Source of the DNA: Speluncibacter jeojiensis
Lineage (GTDB): Bacteria; Actinomycetota; Actinomycetes; Mycobacteriales; Mycobacteriaceae
NCBI RefSeq assembly: GCF_029589495.1
Contig: NZ_JAAIVF010000001.1
Span: 1,302,001 to 1,366,000 of the forward strand
Reading direction: 5' to 3'
DNA length: 64,000 bases
Position numbers and translations under genes: made by a program
The notes under the pieces: generated by a model
The model's input: only the letters and a program-made list of their open reading frames with translations
The model's database searches: none
What the model was told of the DNA's origin: nothing
In this document: positions 9,042-17,555 of the stretch, one piece after another
How the letters are laid out: the number at the start of each line of letters is the position of its first letter
Position numbering within the stretch: the first letter of the stretch is position 1

Positions 9042-10079
9042 ATGAATGACCATCCCGTGCAGGAATCTGCCGACGTTCTCGACGAGGTCGACATCGCCCT
9101 GATCAATGCATTGCAGTTCGATCCCCGAGCGCCGTGGTCGACGATCGGGGCGGCGCTCGGCATCGACCCCGCGACGGCGGCGCGACGCTGGTCCCGGCTG
9201 GTGGCAGGCGGCGTCGCCTGGGTCGTCGCCCATCCCGGCGGCCCGCAGGTGGCGGCATTTGTCGAGGTCGACTGCGCGGCCGGACAGGTCCACGCGACCG
9301 CGCAGGCCGTCGCGGCATGGCCGCCGGTGCTCACCGTCGAGCACGTCAGCGGCGGCAGGGACCTGCTGCTGACGGTGACCGTGCCTACGCTGGGGGCACT
9401 GTCCCGTCTGGTCACCACCGCGCTGGGTGCACTCGACGGCGTCCGTGCCACGCGGACGCATCTGGTCACCCGGCCGCACGTGATAGGCGGCGACTGGCGC
9501 CTGCGGGCACTGACCCCCGGGCAGCGGGCCCGCCTCGGCAAGTCCGTACCCGCGACGTCGGGCCGGCAGATCACCCGGGCGCTGACTCCGGTCGAACGCG
9601 AGTTGGTCCAGGTGCTGTCGGTCGATGCGCGCACGTCGCTGACCGAGATCGCCGACGCGATCGGCACCAGCGCCAGCACCGTCCGTCGGCGACTGGGCTC
9701 GATGATCGAGCACCGGTCGCTCGAATTCCGTTGCGACATGGCCCAACCGCTGTCCGGCTGGCCGGTCTCGCTCACCCTGTGGGCGCAGGCGCCCGGCGAT
9801 CAGGCACCGAAGGTCGCGCAGGCGTTGGCCGGGCTGGCCGAAACCCGGGTGTGTCTGGGGCTCACCGGCGGAGCCAGCAACTTCCTGCTGACCGCGTGGC
9901 TACGGTCGCTGGAGGACACCGAACGACTCGAACAGGTGCTGGCCGACCGCGTGCCGGCGATGCGGATCATCGACCGCACGGTCACGCTCTCCACGGTCAA
10001 GCGGATGGGCAGGCTGCTCGGACCGGACGGACGGGCCGTGGGCGTGGTGCCACTCGACATCTGGTCCGACAGCGCATGA
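9042..10079 (+). CDS. Lrp/AsnC-type regulator with two DNA-binding domains
   Basis: At 345 residues this is about twice the usual Lrp/AsnC length. Two AsnC helix-turn-helix regions are visible: DEVDIALINALQFDPRAPWS near residue 14, and LTPVERELVQVLSVDARTSL with SASTVRRRLGSM around residues 185-225. Each is followed by a ligand-binding-like half. The protein is therefore a tandem fusion of two AsnC units. It faces the M20-MFS operon across a short intergenic region and probably regulates it in response to an amino acid-like ligand. Confidence 0.85.
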   Translation: MNDHPVQESADVLDEVDIALINALQFDPRAPWSTIGAALGIDPATAARRWSRLVAGGVAWVVAHPGGPQVAAFVEVDCAAGQVHATAQAVAAWPPVLTVEHVSGGRDLLLTVTVPTLGALSRLVTTALGALDGVRATRTHLVTRPHVIGGDWRLRALTPGQRARLGKSVPATSGRQITRALTPVERELVQVLSVDARTSLTEIADAIGTSASTVRRRLGSMIEHRSLEFRCDMAQPLSGWPVSLTLWAQAPGDQAPKVAQALAGLAETRVCLGLTGGASNFLLTAWLRSLEDTERLEQVLADRVPAMRIIDRTVTLSTVKRMGRLLGPDGRAVGVVPLDIWSDSA

Positions 10080-10130
10080 GGTGGAGCCGTACCGGCAGTG
10101 GAGCCGGCGGCAGCGGTCGTTGATCGCTGG

Positions 10131-10775
10131 TCAGGACCGCAGATGCGCGAGGACCGCGAGCACGCGGCGGTGCCCGCTGTCGGACGCCGACAGTCCGAGC
10201 TTGGCGAAGATGTTGCCGATGTGCTTGCTCACCGCGGTGTCGCTCACGACGAGTTTGCGGGCGATGTCGGCGTTGCCGAGCCCCTCCGCCATGAGCCCGA
10301 GGACCTCCGATTCGCGCGGAGTCAGGCTGCGGATCGGATCGTCGGCGCGGCGCCGGCTCATCAGCTGCGAGATCACCTCGGGATCCATCACGGTGCCCCC
10401 GGCGACCACGCGGCGCAGGGCGTCGACGAACTCCTCCACCTTGCCGACCCGTTCCTTGAGCAGGTAGCCGACGCCGCCCGCGCCGTCGGAGAGCAGGTCG
10501 CCCGCGTACCGGTCCTCGACGTACGCCGACAGCACCAGCACCGGGAATCCGGGGCGACGCCGGCGCGCCTCGATCGCCGCTTTCAGACCCTCGCTGGTGA
10601 ACGTCGGCGGCATCCGCACGTCGAGTACCGCGCCGTCCGGCGGGTCGGCCTCGAAGGCGTCGAGGAACTTCTCCGCGTCGTCGACGGCGGCGGTCACCTC
10701 GATGCCGACACTGCCGAGCAGCAGGGCGAGCCCCTCGCGCAGCAGCGCGTCGTCCTCCGCGATCAGAATCCGCAC
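10131..10775 (-). CDS. NarL/LuxR-type response regulator
   Basis: This 214-residue protein has a receiver domain (MRILIAEDDALLREG; phospho-acceptor aspartate near residue 52 in AVLDVRMPP; lysine in YLLKERV) and a C-terminal LuxR helix-turn-helix (LTPRESEVLGLMAEG, then SDTAVSKHIGNIFAKLGL). It is phosphorylated by a cognate histidine kinase and binds promoter DNA. Its first 13 bp overlap the kinase gene. The pair is divergent from an ABC/FtsX exporter, so that exporter is the likely target. Confidence 0.92.
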   Translation of the reverse strand: MRILIAEDDALLREGLALLLGSVGIEVTAAVDDAEKFLDAFEADPPDGAVLDVRMPPTFTSEGLKAAIEARRRRPGFPVLVLSAYVEDRYAGDLLSDGAGGVGYLLKERVGKVEEFVDALRRVVAGGTVMDPEVISQLMSRRRADDPIRSLTPRESEVLGLMAEGLGNADIARKLVVSDTAVSKHIGNIFAKLGLSASDSGHRRVLAVLAHLRS

Positions 10776-12013
10776 GGCAGCTCCACCTCGAGTCTCGTCG
10801 GCCCGCCGAGCGGGCTGTCCAGCGTCATCTTCCCCTCGAACGCCGCCACGCGGCGCCCGATCCCGGATAGTCCGCTGCCCGACGATGCGATGGCACCGCC
10901 CACCCCGTCGTCGCGGACGTCGATCACGAGCGTGCCGCCCCGGTCGTCGTCACATGTCGAGAGTGTGACCCGTACCTGTTCGGCACCACTGTGTTTCGCC
11001 ACGTTGGTGAGGGCTTCCGCGACGACGAAGTAGGCGGCCGCCTCCACCGCGGCCGGCGCCCGGCGCAGTCCGTCGACGTCGAGGACGCACGGCACGCTGC
11101 TGCGGCCGGCGAGCGCGGAGACGGCCCCGCCGAGACCTAGTTCGTCGAGCACGGGAGGGTAGATGTCGTGCACCAGGGTGCGCAGCTCGGACAGCGCCTC
11201 CGCCGCGGCGTCCTGCGCCCGCAATAGTTGCGGCAGCGCCTGATCCGGCGCCACCCGCAGCGACCGCTCCGCCAGACCGAGCATCATCACGACGGCCACG
11301 AGACGATTCTGGGCGCCGTCGTGCAGGTCCCGCTCGATACGGCGCAACTCCGCGGCGTGCGCGTCCAGGGCCGCGGCGCGGCTCACCGTCAGAGCCGAGA
11401 CCCGTTCGGACAGCTCGGTTTCCCGGCCCGGCGCGAGCAGCGTGCCGGCCAGCCCGGCGATACCACGGGCGAGGGCCGGGATCCCCCACCACGCCAGTAT
11501 CGCGAACCCGACCCCCACCAGCGGCATCCCCGCCGCACCCCACCACGAGGTGACCGGGTAGATGTTGCTCACCGGCTCGTCCGGCGGCAGCGCCCGCCAG
11601 TAGAACGGGATCGCGAACGAGTTGATCATCCCGAGGGGCAACCCGATTGCGATCACTCCGATGACGAGCGCAGCAACCCCGTGGATCGCCACCCATGACG
11701 CGTCGCGTCGGGTGGCCGGGGCCGCGAGCAGCCGGAACACGTCGGCAAAGCCCGGGTCGTCGGGGATCGGCGGATACCTTTCCGGAACAGGTCTTCCGGT
11801 GAAACGACCGGCGCGGAGGCGGGCCCGTCCGGCCCACCAGCGCAGCACCCGCAGGTACCGTGGCACGGCCAGCCAGCCCACGATCAGGACGAGCAGCGCG
11901 GCCACCACCAGACCGGCCGTCAGCATGCAGAGCGACACGACGGCGGCCACCGCCTCGACCGCGAGAAAGCGCAGGGCACGCCACCGCGTCGCGAGCCGAT
12001 CTCCGAGCACCAT
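10763..12013 (-). CDS. Sensor histidine kinase, HisKA_3 type
   Basis: This 416-residue membrane kinase has two pairs of hydrophobic segments in the N-terminal half, then the phospho-acceptor motif RIERDLHDGAQNRLVAVV and a C-terminal ATPase domain with ALTNVAKHSGA, VRDDGVGG and GSGLSGIGRRV. This is the NarX/DesK-like kinase class that pairs with NarL regulators. The start at 12013 is used because the upstream 36 residues of the open frame look non-coding. The stop overlaps the response regulator start. It is divergent from the ABC exporter by about 110 bp. Confidence 0.9.
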   Translation of the reverse strand: MVLGDRLATRWRALRFLAVEAVAAVVSLCMLTAGLVVAALLVLIVGWLAVPRYLRVLRWWAGRARLRAGRFTGRPVPERYPPIPDDPGFADVFRLLAAPATRRDASWVAIHGVAALVIGVIAIGLPLGMINSFAIPFYWRALPPDEPVSNIYPVTSWWGAAGMPLVGVGFAILAWWGIPALARGIAGLAGTLLAPGRETELSERVSALTVSRAAALDAHAAELRRIERDLHDGAQNRLVAVVMMLGLAERSLRVAPDQALPQLLRAQDAAAEALSELRTLVHDIYPPVLDELGLGGAVSALAGRSSVPCVLDVDGLRRAPAAVEAAAYFVVAEALTNVAKHSGAEQVRVTLSTCDDDRGGTLVIDVRDDGVGGAIASSGSGLSGIGRRVAAFEGKMTLDSPLGGPTRLEVELPCGF

Positions 12014-12123
12014 CGCTCCAGCATGCCGCACCCGAAGCCGCGTGTCGGTACAGCTGACTACACCATCGATCCGGTACCGCACGGGATGTTCCGGGGCGGC
12101 GATGATTCCTAGCGTGGTCACCC

Positions 12124-12894
12124 ATGAGGTCCTTCACTTCTCCCCCACCCCCGGTCCAGAGTCCGCCGCAGTCGGCGGTCCGCCTCGCCGACGTGAGCAA
12201 GACGTACGGTTCCGGACGCACACAGGTCACCGCGCTCGACACCGTCAGTCTGTCCCTCGCCCCCGGTAGTTTCACCGCTATCATGGGCCCGTCGGGGTCG
12301 GGCAAGAGCACCTTCCTGCACTGCGCCGCCGGACTCGACCGGCCCACCCGCGGCTCGGTGTGGCTGGGCGAGACCGAGATCAGTGCCCTGAAGCCCAAGG
12401 CCCGCACGATCTTCCGGCGCGACCACATCGGGTTCGTGTTCCAGGCGTACAACCTCATGGCCGCGCTCACCGTCGAACAGAACGTGACGCTGCCGCTGCT
12501 GCTCGCCGGCCGCCGCGCCGACCGTGCTCACCTGGACCACGTGCTGGACGCGGTAGGGCTCGCCGACAAGCACCATCGGCGTCCCGCCGAGATGTCCGGT
12601 GGCCAGCAGCAGCGGGTCGCGATCGCCCGTGCCCTGATCACCCGACCGCACGCGGTGTTCGCCGACGAGCCGACCGGCGCGCTCGACTCGCGCACCGGAC
12701 GCCAGGTGCTGGACCTGTTGCGCCGCACCACCGTCGAACTCGGCCAGACGATCGTCATGGTCACCCACGATCCCGTCGCCGCCGCGCATGCCGACCGGGT
12801 CCTGTTCCTCGCCGACGGCCGTCTCGTCGGACGGATGGACGCACCCAGTGCCGCCGCCGTCGCCGACCACATGACCCATCTCGGAGAGTGGTGA
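12124..12894 (+). CDS. ABC transporter ATP-binding protein (MacB/LolD type)
   Basis: This 256-residue ATPase has Walker A (GPSGSGKST), Q-loop (FVFQAYNLMAALTVEQN), signature (MSGGQQQRVAIARAL), Walker B (VFADEPTGALD) and the switch histidine (VTHDP). It belongs to the family that powers FtsX-type permeases in lipoprotein release, peptide export and antibiotic resistance. The permease gene starts 3 bp after its stop. Position opposite the two-component system suggests a Bce/Mac-like stress export module. Confidence 0.93.
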   Translation: MRSFTSPPPPVQSPPQSAVRLADVSKTYGSGRTQVTALDTVSLSLAPGSFTAIMGPSGSGKSTFLHCAAGLDRPTRGSVWLGETEISALKPKARTIFRRDHIGFVFQAYNLMAALTVEQNVTLPLLLAGRRADRAHLDHVLDAVGLADKHHRRPAEMSGGQQQRVAIARALITRPHAVFADEPTGALDSRTGRQVLDLLRRTTVELGQTIVMVTHDPVAAAHADRVLFLADGRLVGRMDAPSAAAVADHMTHLGEW

Positions 12895-12896
12895 GC

Positions 12897-15404
12897 ATGC
12901 ACCGTTCCCGTCTTCGCCAACTGGCCCGCGCGAACGTCGGGCAGCGCCGGGGCAGCTTCGCCGCGGTGTTCGTCGCGGTGCTCTGCGCCACGGCCCTCAC
13001 GTGCGCACTCGCCGTGCTGTTCGAGTCCGGCATCCGCGGCGGCGTCACCCCGCACCGCTATGCGGGCGCCGACGTGGTGGTCGGGGCCCCCCAGGCCCTC
13101 GACGTGCGCGAGGACGTCGACCAGCCGTTCACCGAACGCGCGCTGCTCCCCGCCTCGGCTGTCGACGAGTTGTCGCGGGTACCGGGCGTGCGGGCCGCGA
13201 TCGCCGACCTCACGGTGCCCCTGTCGACCGACGACGGGGCCGTGCTCGACGCGCATCCGTGGTCGTCGACGGGCCTTGCGCCGTACACGCTGACCGAGGG
13301 GCGTGCGCCGTCCGGACCGAACGAGATCGCGGTGACCGGCGGCAGAGCGCTCGGTGACCGGATCACCCTGCGCCACGGCGGTATCGCCGACGAATACACG
13401 GTCGTCGGTGTCGTGTCGGCGCCGGAAGCCGAACCCTCCGACCGGCCGGCGACGGTCTTCCTGTCCGATGCCCGGGCCGGCAGTCTGTGGCCGCACCGCG
13501 GCCGGGTCGCCGCAGTCGGGCTGCTCGCGGCGGACGGCGTCGACGCGTCCTCGCTCGCCACCCGCGTGCGGGACGCACTGCCGGGCCTCGACGTGCGCAC
13601 CTACACCGGTGACGCCCGCGGGGACGTCGAGTACCTCGACGCCGGTGCCGCCCGCAGCGAGCTGATGGCACTGTGTGCGGCGTTCGCGGGAGTGGCGATC
13701 CTCATCGCGATGTTCGTGGTATCGAGCACCCTGTCGCTGTCGATCCAGCAGCGGCGCCGCGAGTTCGCGCTGCTGCGGGCGACGGGCGCGACTCCCGGTC
13801 AGGTCCACCGACTGGTCGGCACCGAGGTGCTGCTCGTCGCGGGCGCCGCCGCGCTGCTGGGTATCGCACCCGGCTACGCGCTCGCCGGCGTCCTGCACCG
13901 CCGGTTCGTCGACGCGGGGGTGCTGCCGTCGGACTTCGCACTCGCGCTGAGCCCTGTCCCCGCCGTCGTCGGCGTCGTCCTCGCGCTCGTGACGGCCCGG
14001 CTCGCGGGCGCGGTCGCGGCCCGGCGTCCGGCCCGGCTCGACCCCACCGAGGCGCTGCGCGAATCCGCGGTCGAACCGGCCGGTGTCGGCTGGGGTCGTC
14101 TCGTCACCGGGGTCGTGTTCGGCGCCGGCGGTATCGCGACGTCGCTGCTGCCGATGGTGCTGCCTGGTCCGGCGGCGATCGCCGGTGCCGGTGCGTCGGC
14201 GATGCTGTTGATCGTCGCGGCGGCGCTGCTGGGCCCGGTCCTCGTCGGCGGTGCGGTCCGCTGGTTCGGCGGCCCGCTGCGACGCAGTGCGTCCCCGGCG
14301 TTCGTCCTCGCCGCCGCGAACGCGGGCACCCGGTCGCGCCGGCTGGCGTCCGCGATCACCCCGCTGGCGTTGGCGATCGCGATCGGCGCCGTCCAACTGT
14401 TCACGCAGGACACCGTCGCCGCCGCTGCCGACGACCAGTCCCGCAGCGGCATCACCGCCGACCTGGTGGTCACCGCCCCGGCCGGGCTGTCCCCGTCCCT
14501 GATCGAGACCATCGCCGCGGAACCTGCTGTCCGCGAGACGGATCCGATCGCACGGAGCACCGCCCTGTTCACCACCGGCGGGGAATCGCCGCACACCGAC
14601 TCCTACCCGGTCCAGGGCGTCGACCCGGCGTCGGTGGCCTCCACCCTCGACCTCGACGTCCGCGACGGCGACCTGAGCCGGCTGCGGGTCGGTACCGTCG
14701 CCCTGTCCACCGACGCCGCATTCGCGATGGGCGCGCACGTCGGCGGCACCGTCCCACTTCGGCTCGGGTACGGCGCCCTCGTCACCCCCGAGGTGATCGC
14801 GACGTACGGGCGCGGCCTCGGCTTCGGCGACGTGACCCTCCCGGTGGCGCAGGTGCTCGCGCACACCACGTCCGCCCTGAGCGGCACCCTGCTGGTGTCC
14901 GCGCAACCCGGACGCGTCGACGAGGCGCGTGCCGCCATCACCGGGCTCGGTGGCGTCACCGTCGCCGATCGGGCCGAGTTCGCCGCCGCCGGCCAGGACC
15001 AGCGGCGCAAGCAGTCGGGCGTGAACCTGGTGGCGCTCGTCGTACTGCTCGGTTATCTCGCGGTGGCCGTCGTGAACACCCTCGTGCTGGCCACCGCCGA
15101 ACGCGGACGCGAGTTCGCGCTGCTGCGACTCGTCGGCGCGAGCGCCCGGCAGGTTCGGGCGATGATGCGCACGGAATCGGTGATCGTCGTGTCGGTCGCG
15201 GCGGTGCTCGGCACGGTGATCGCGCTGCCGCCGCTCGCGGGGGTCGCGGTCGCGGTGTCGGGGCGTCCGATCCCGGCGGTGTCGCTCCCGGTGTACGGGC
15301 TGATCGTCGCCGGAACGGTGGTGCTGGGCCTGCTCGCCATCGCGATCCCCACCCGGACCGCGATGCGCGCCGATCCCGTCGCCGCTATCGGCACCCGCGA
15401 GTAG
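12897..15404 (+). CDS. FtsX-like permease of ABC exporter
   Basis: This 835-residue integral membrane protein is the partner of the ATPase just upstream. A first membrane segment lies around residues 20-45 (FAAVFVAVLCATALTCALAV) and is followed by a large external domain. Two FtsX units are seen, one around residues 255-385 (QQRRREFALLRATGATPGQV) and one at the C-terminus (RGREFALLRLVGASARQVR). The ATG at 12897 replaces a longer open frame that starts inside the ATPase gene. It probably exports a peptide or lipid-like molecule, or signals to the adjacent kinase. Confidence 0.9.
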   Translation: MHRSRLRQLARANVGQRRGSFAAVFVAVLCATALTCALAVLFESGIRGGVTPHRYAGADVVVGAPQALDVREDVDQPFTERALLPASAVDELSRVPGVRAAIADLTVPLSTDDGAVLDAHPWSSTGLAPYTLTEGRAPSGPNEIAVTGGRALGDRITLRHGGIADEYTVVGVVSAPEAEPSDRPATVFLSDARAGSLWPHRGRVAAVGLLAADGVDASSLATRVRDALPGLDVRTYTGDARGDVEYLDAGAARSELMALCAAFAGVAILIAMFVVSSTLSLSIQQRRREFALLRATGATPGQVHRLVGTEVLLVAGAAALLGIAPGYALAGVLHRRFVDAGVLPSDFALALSPVPAVVGVVLALVTARLAGAVAARRPARLDPTEALRESAVEPAGVGWGRLVTGVVFGAGGIATSLLPMVLPGPAAIAGAGASAMLLIVAAALLGPVLVGGAVRWFGGPLRRSASPAFVLAAANAGTRSRRLASAITPLALAIAIGAVQLFTQDTVAAAADDQSRSGITADLVVTAPAGLSPSLIETIAAEPAVRETDPIARSTALFTTGGESPHTDSYPVQGVDPASVASTLDLDVRDGDLSRLRVGTVALSTDAAFAMGAHVGGTVPLRLGYGALVTPEVIATYGRGLGFGDVTLPVAQVLAHTTSALSGTLLVSAQPGRVDEARAAITGLGGVTVADRAEFAAAGQDQRRKQSGVNLVALVVLLGYLAVAVVNTLVLATAERGREFALLRLVGASARQVRAMMRTESVIVVSVAAVLGTVIALPPLAGVAVAVSGRPIPAVSLPVYGLIVAGTVVLGLLAIAIPTRTAMRADPVAAIGTRE

Positions 15405-15422
15405 GAAATTAGGCTGACCGCC

Positions 15423-15719
15423 ATGACTTCCTTCGATCCCGCCGTCGTGGCCGCTGTGACCAGGCACATGAACGACGACCACACCGGCGACAACCTGCAC
15501 ATCGTCCGCGCGTTCGCGGAACCGGCCGCCACCGATGCCCGCATGACGGGCCTCGACACCGAGGCCGGCGAGTGGACCGCCACCGTCGACGGCGTCTTGA
15601 AGACCGTGCGGGTCCCGTGGATCGGTCAGGTCACCGACCGGCCGTCGATCCGGGTCGAGGTGGTCGCCCTGTGCACCGCCGCATACGAGAGGCTGGGCAT
15701 CGAGCCTTCCGGGCACTGA
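15423..15719 (+). CDS. DUF2470 domain protein
   Basis: This 98-residue protein matches the DUF2470 family with HMNDDHTGDNLHIVRAF near the start and VPWIGQVTDRPSIRVEVVAL later. The domain occurs at the C-terminus of HugZ-like heme oxygenases and as stand-alone actinobacterial proteins, where its role is unclear; a link to heme handling is only by family. It starts 18 bp after the FtsX permease stop and may be read through from that operon. Confidence 0.8.
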   Translation: MTSFDPAVVAAVTRHMNDDHTGDNLHIVRAFAEPAATDARMTGLDTEAGEWTATVDGVLKTVRVPWIGQVTDRPSIRVEVVALCTAAYERLGIEPSGH

Positions 15720-15762
15720 CGCCCAGAGCGAACGCCTCTTGCCGCACCGTGTCGGTAAGCGT

Positions 15763-15786
15763 GTAATCAAGTAATCACGTAAGGAA
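15763..15786. repeat. Tandem 8-bp repeat before the RHH-like gene
   Basis: GTAATCA occurs twice with an 8-bp period (15763-15769 and 15771-15777), and a third degenerate unit (GTAAGGA) follows, ending at the ribosome site of the next gene. Ribbon-helix-helix proteins often bind such short direct repeats, and the next gene ends in an RHH-like region. It may be an autoregulatory operator. Confidence 0.35.
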
Positions 15787-15795
15787 GTGATTGCC

Positions 15796-16341
15796 ATGAG
15801 GAACGCCCAACGAGGGTTCGGCCGCCCCGGCGGATGGCAGCAGGCGCGCGTGCCCGACGCGAGCGACGCCGCCGAGTGGTTCGCGGGACGCCTGCCCGAC
15901 GACTGGTTCACCGGCGCCGCGGAGATCACCGTCGATCGCGAGGAGATTCTGGTGGTCGGCCCACTGCCCGCCACCACCGGCGGCTCGAAGGCGGCCGAGG
16001 AGGGCCAGGCGGCGCGGTTCCGTGAGGACACACGGACCCGCCGGATGCAGATCGCCGACGAGGCGCAGGAGCGCTACGGCCGCACCGTCTCCTGGGGTGT
16101 GCGCGCCGGGGAGGAGCGAATCCTGTTCACGCACATCGCGGTTCCGGTGATGACTCGGCTACGCCAGCCCGAGCGCCGGGTGCTCGACACGCTCGTCGAC
16201 GCCGGGGTGGCACGGTCCCGTTCGGATGCGCTGGCGTGGTCGGTCCGGCTGGTCGGCCAGCACTCCGAGGAATGGCTGGCCAAGCTACGGGAGGCGATGA
16301 ACGAGGTCGAGCACCTGCGCGCCGCCGGGCCGGAGCTGTAG
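15796..16341 (+). CDS. Conserved actinobacterial protein with RHH-like C-terminus
   Basis: This 181-residue protein has AAGGAAG upstream of the chosen ATG. The N-terminal half (WFAGRLPDDWF, EITVDREEILVVGPL) looks like a compact alpha/beta domain I do not recognise. The C-terminal part (LDTLVDAGVARSRSDALAWS) resembles a ribbon-helix-helix DNA-binding segment. It could therefore be a DNA-binding regulator, but this rests on a short pattern. Convergent with the RDD gene 7 bp away. Confidence 0.65.
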   Translation: MRNAQRGFGRPGGWQQARVPDASDAAEWFAGRLPDDWFTGAAEITVDREEILVVGPLPATTGGSKAAEEGQAARFREDTRTRRMQIADEAQERYGRTVSWGVRAGEERILFTHIAVPVMTRLRQPERRVLDTLVDAGVARSRSDALAWSVRLVGQHSEEWLAKLREAMNEVEHLRAAGPEL

Positions 16342-16348
16342 CACCCGA

Positions 16349-16804
16349 TCACCCCTCGACGAGCTCGGCGTCCTCGCGCCAGTCGTAGACCACTGCGGTG
16401 CGCAGCACGATGTCCTGCAGCGATCTTCGGTGCGGATCGACTGCGGCCCACAGTAATCCGACCGCGAACAGCACGCACGCGGCCGCGCGCAGTGCGGCCT
16501 GCGGCCAACGGACGAGTCGGTGCGAGGTCGTGATCACGCGCAGTCCCATCGCCACCGCGCCGATGGTCCGGCCGGTCGTCGCCCAGCACACGGTCAGGTA
16601 CAGGATCGACACGACCACGGTCGCGCCGGCCGACAACCAGACCTCGGGTGCCGGCAGACGAAACCCCGTGGGCGAGTACAGGAGTCGGACCAACATCAAC
16701 CCCAGATAGATGGCGCCGAGGAAGGCCAGCACCACGCAGAGGTCGACGACCGCGCACAGGCCGCGCGTGACGATGCCCGCGGGCCGCGGTTCCCGGGCGA
16801 TCAA
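16349..16804 (-). CDS. RDD-family membrane protein
   Basis: This 151-residue protein has the RDD pattern (ARG-ASP-ASP-like PAGIVTRGLCAVVDLCVVLA near the N-terminus) and three or four hydrophobic segments, with the later GAVAMGLRVI motif typical of the family. RDD proteins are poorly characterised; some are ion antiporters. Its start overlaps the stop of the nonapeptide-repeat gene as ATGA, so the two are coupled and their products probably act together at the membrane. Confidence 0.85.
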   Translation of the reverse strand: MIAREPRPAGIVTRGLCAVVDLCVVLAFLGAIYLGLMLVRLLYSPTGFRLPAPEVWLSAGATVVVSILYLTVCWATTGRTIGAVAMGLRVITTSHRLVRWPQAALRAAACVLFAVGLLWAAVDPHRRSLQDIVLRTAVVYDWREDAELVEG

Positions 16805-17487
16805 CGTCCCGGCTCCGTCGGAGGTTCGATCTCGGCCGGCGCATCGCGGCCGAGCAACCGGCCGAAGAACCCGGCCACCGCATCGTCCGCCTGCATGCCC
16901 TGGCTGCGCACGCCGCGCACCGCCTCGGTGGTCAGCGAACCGGTCGAATCCCGGATGATCTGCGGCAGGTCGACGCCCTGGATGATCTCGTCGGCCAGCG
17001 CGATCATGTCCAGTCGCTCGAGGATCCGCTCCAGGTCGATCCGCGCGGCCACCCCGTCGACATCGACCCGGTTCAGGATCCGCTCGATGTCGACGCCCTC
17101 CACGATCGCGTCCAGGTCCAGTCGGCGCACGATGGCCGGCAGGTCGACGCGCGCCACCACCGCGTCGACATCGATCTGCTCGGCGATCGCATCGAGGTCC
17201 ACGTGGTCGCGCACGATCTCGGTGACATTCGCCTCGGCCAGGGCCGCCGCGAGGATCTCGCGGATCACCACCCGCAGTACCGACCGCGACAGCACCGCCG
17301 CGAGTTCGAGACTGCGCCGGCCCCGCTCCGCGGACTCTGCGACGAGTTCGCCGAGCCTCGGGCCGATCACCGGTACCCGAGGAACCGCACCGAGAGCCGC
17401 CTCGGCCATCCGAAGCGATCCCGCCGCGGCGGAGACGGCCGCGCCGAGCAGTACCGAGCCCACACCGGGGCGTTCGCCCTCACTCAT
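16801..17487 (-). CDS. Nonapeptide-repeat protein coupled to RDD protein
   Basis: This 228-residue protein carries nine contiguous nine-residue repeats from about residue 87 to 167, for example VDLDAIAEQ, IDVDAVVAR, VDLPAIVRR, LDLDAIVEG, VDIERILNR. The consensus is [VIL]-D-[VIL]-x-x-[IVL]-[VAL]-x-R. A tenth unit (VDLPQIIRD) follows after four residues. The N-terminal 85 residues are hydrophobic/helical and the C-terminus is acidic. An in-frame ATG upstream (MLWASMDRARR) is an alternative start. Function is unknown; coupling to the RDD gene suggests an accessory role at the membrane. Confidence 0.75.
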   Translation of the reverse strand: MSEGERPGVGSVLLGAAVSAAAGSLRMAEAALGAVPRVPVIGPRLGELVAESAERGRRSLELAAVLSRSVLRVVIREILAAALAEANVTEIVRDHVDLDAIAEQIDVDAVVARVDLPAIVRRLDLDAIVEGVDIERILNRVDVDGVAARIDLERILERLDMIALADEIIQGVDLPQIIRDSTGSLTTEAVRGVRSQGMQADDAVAGFFGRLLGRDAPAEIEPPTEPGR

Positions 17488-17555
17488 CGGCCCGGCCCTT
17501 CTCGCGCGATCCATCGATGCCCACAGCATGACACCGACGCTCTCCGCGGCGCTGC

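Noticed and set aside
12528-16031. A very long open frame (1167 codons) on the minus strand
   Set aside because: It is antisense to the ABC/FtsX operon and its product is arginine/glycine/aspartate-rich with no domain; it reflects GC-rich codon bias.
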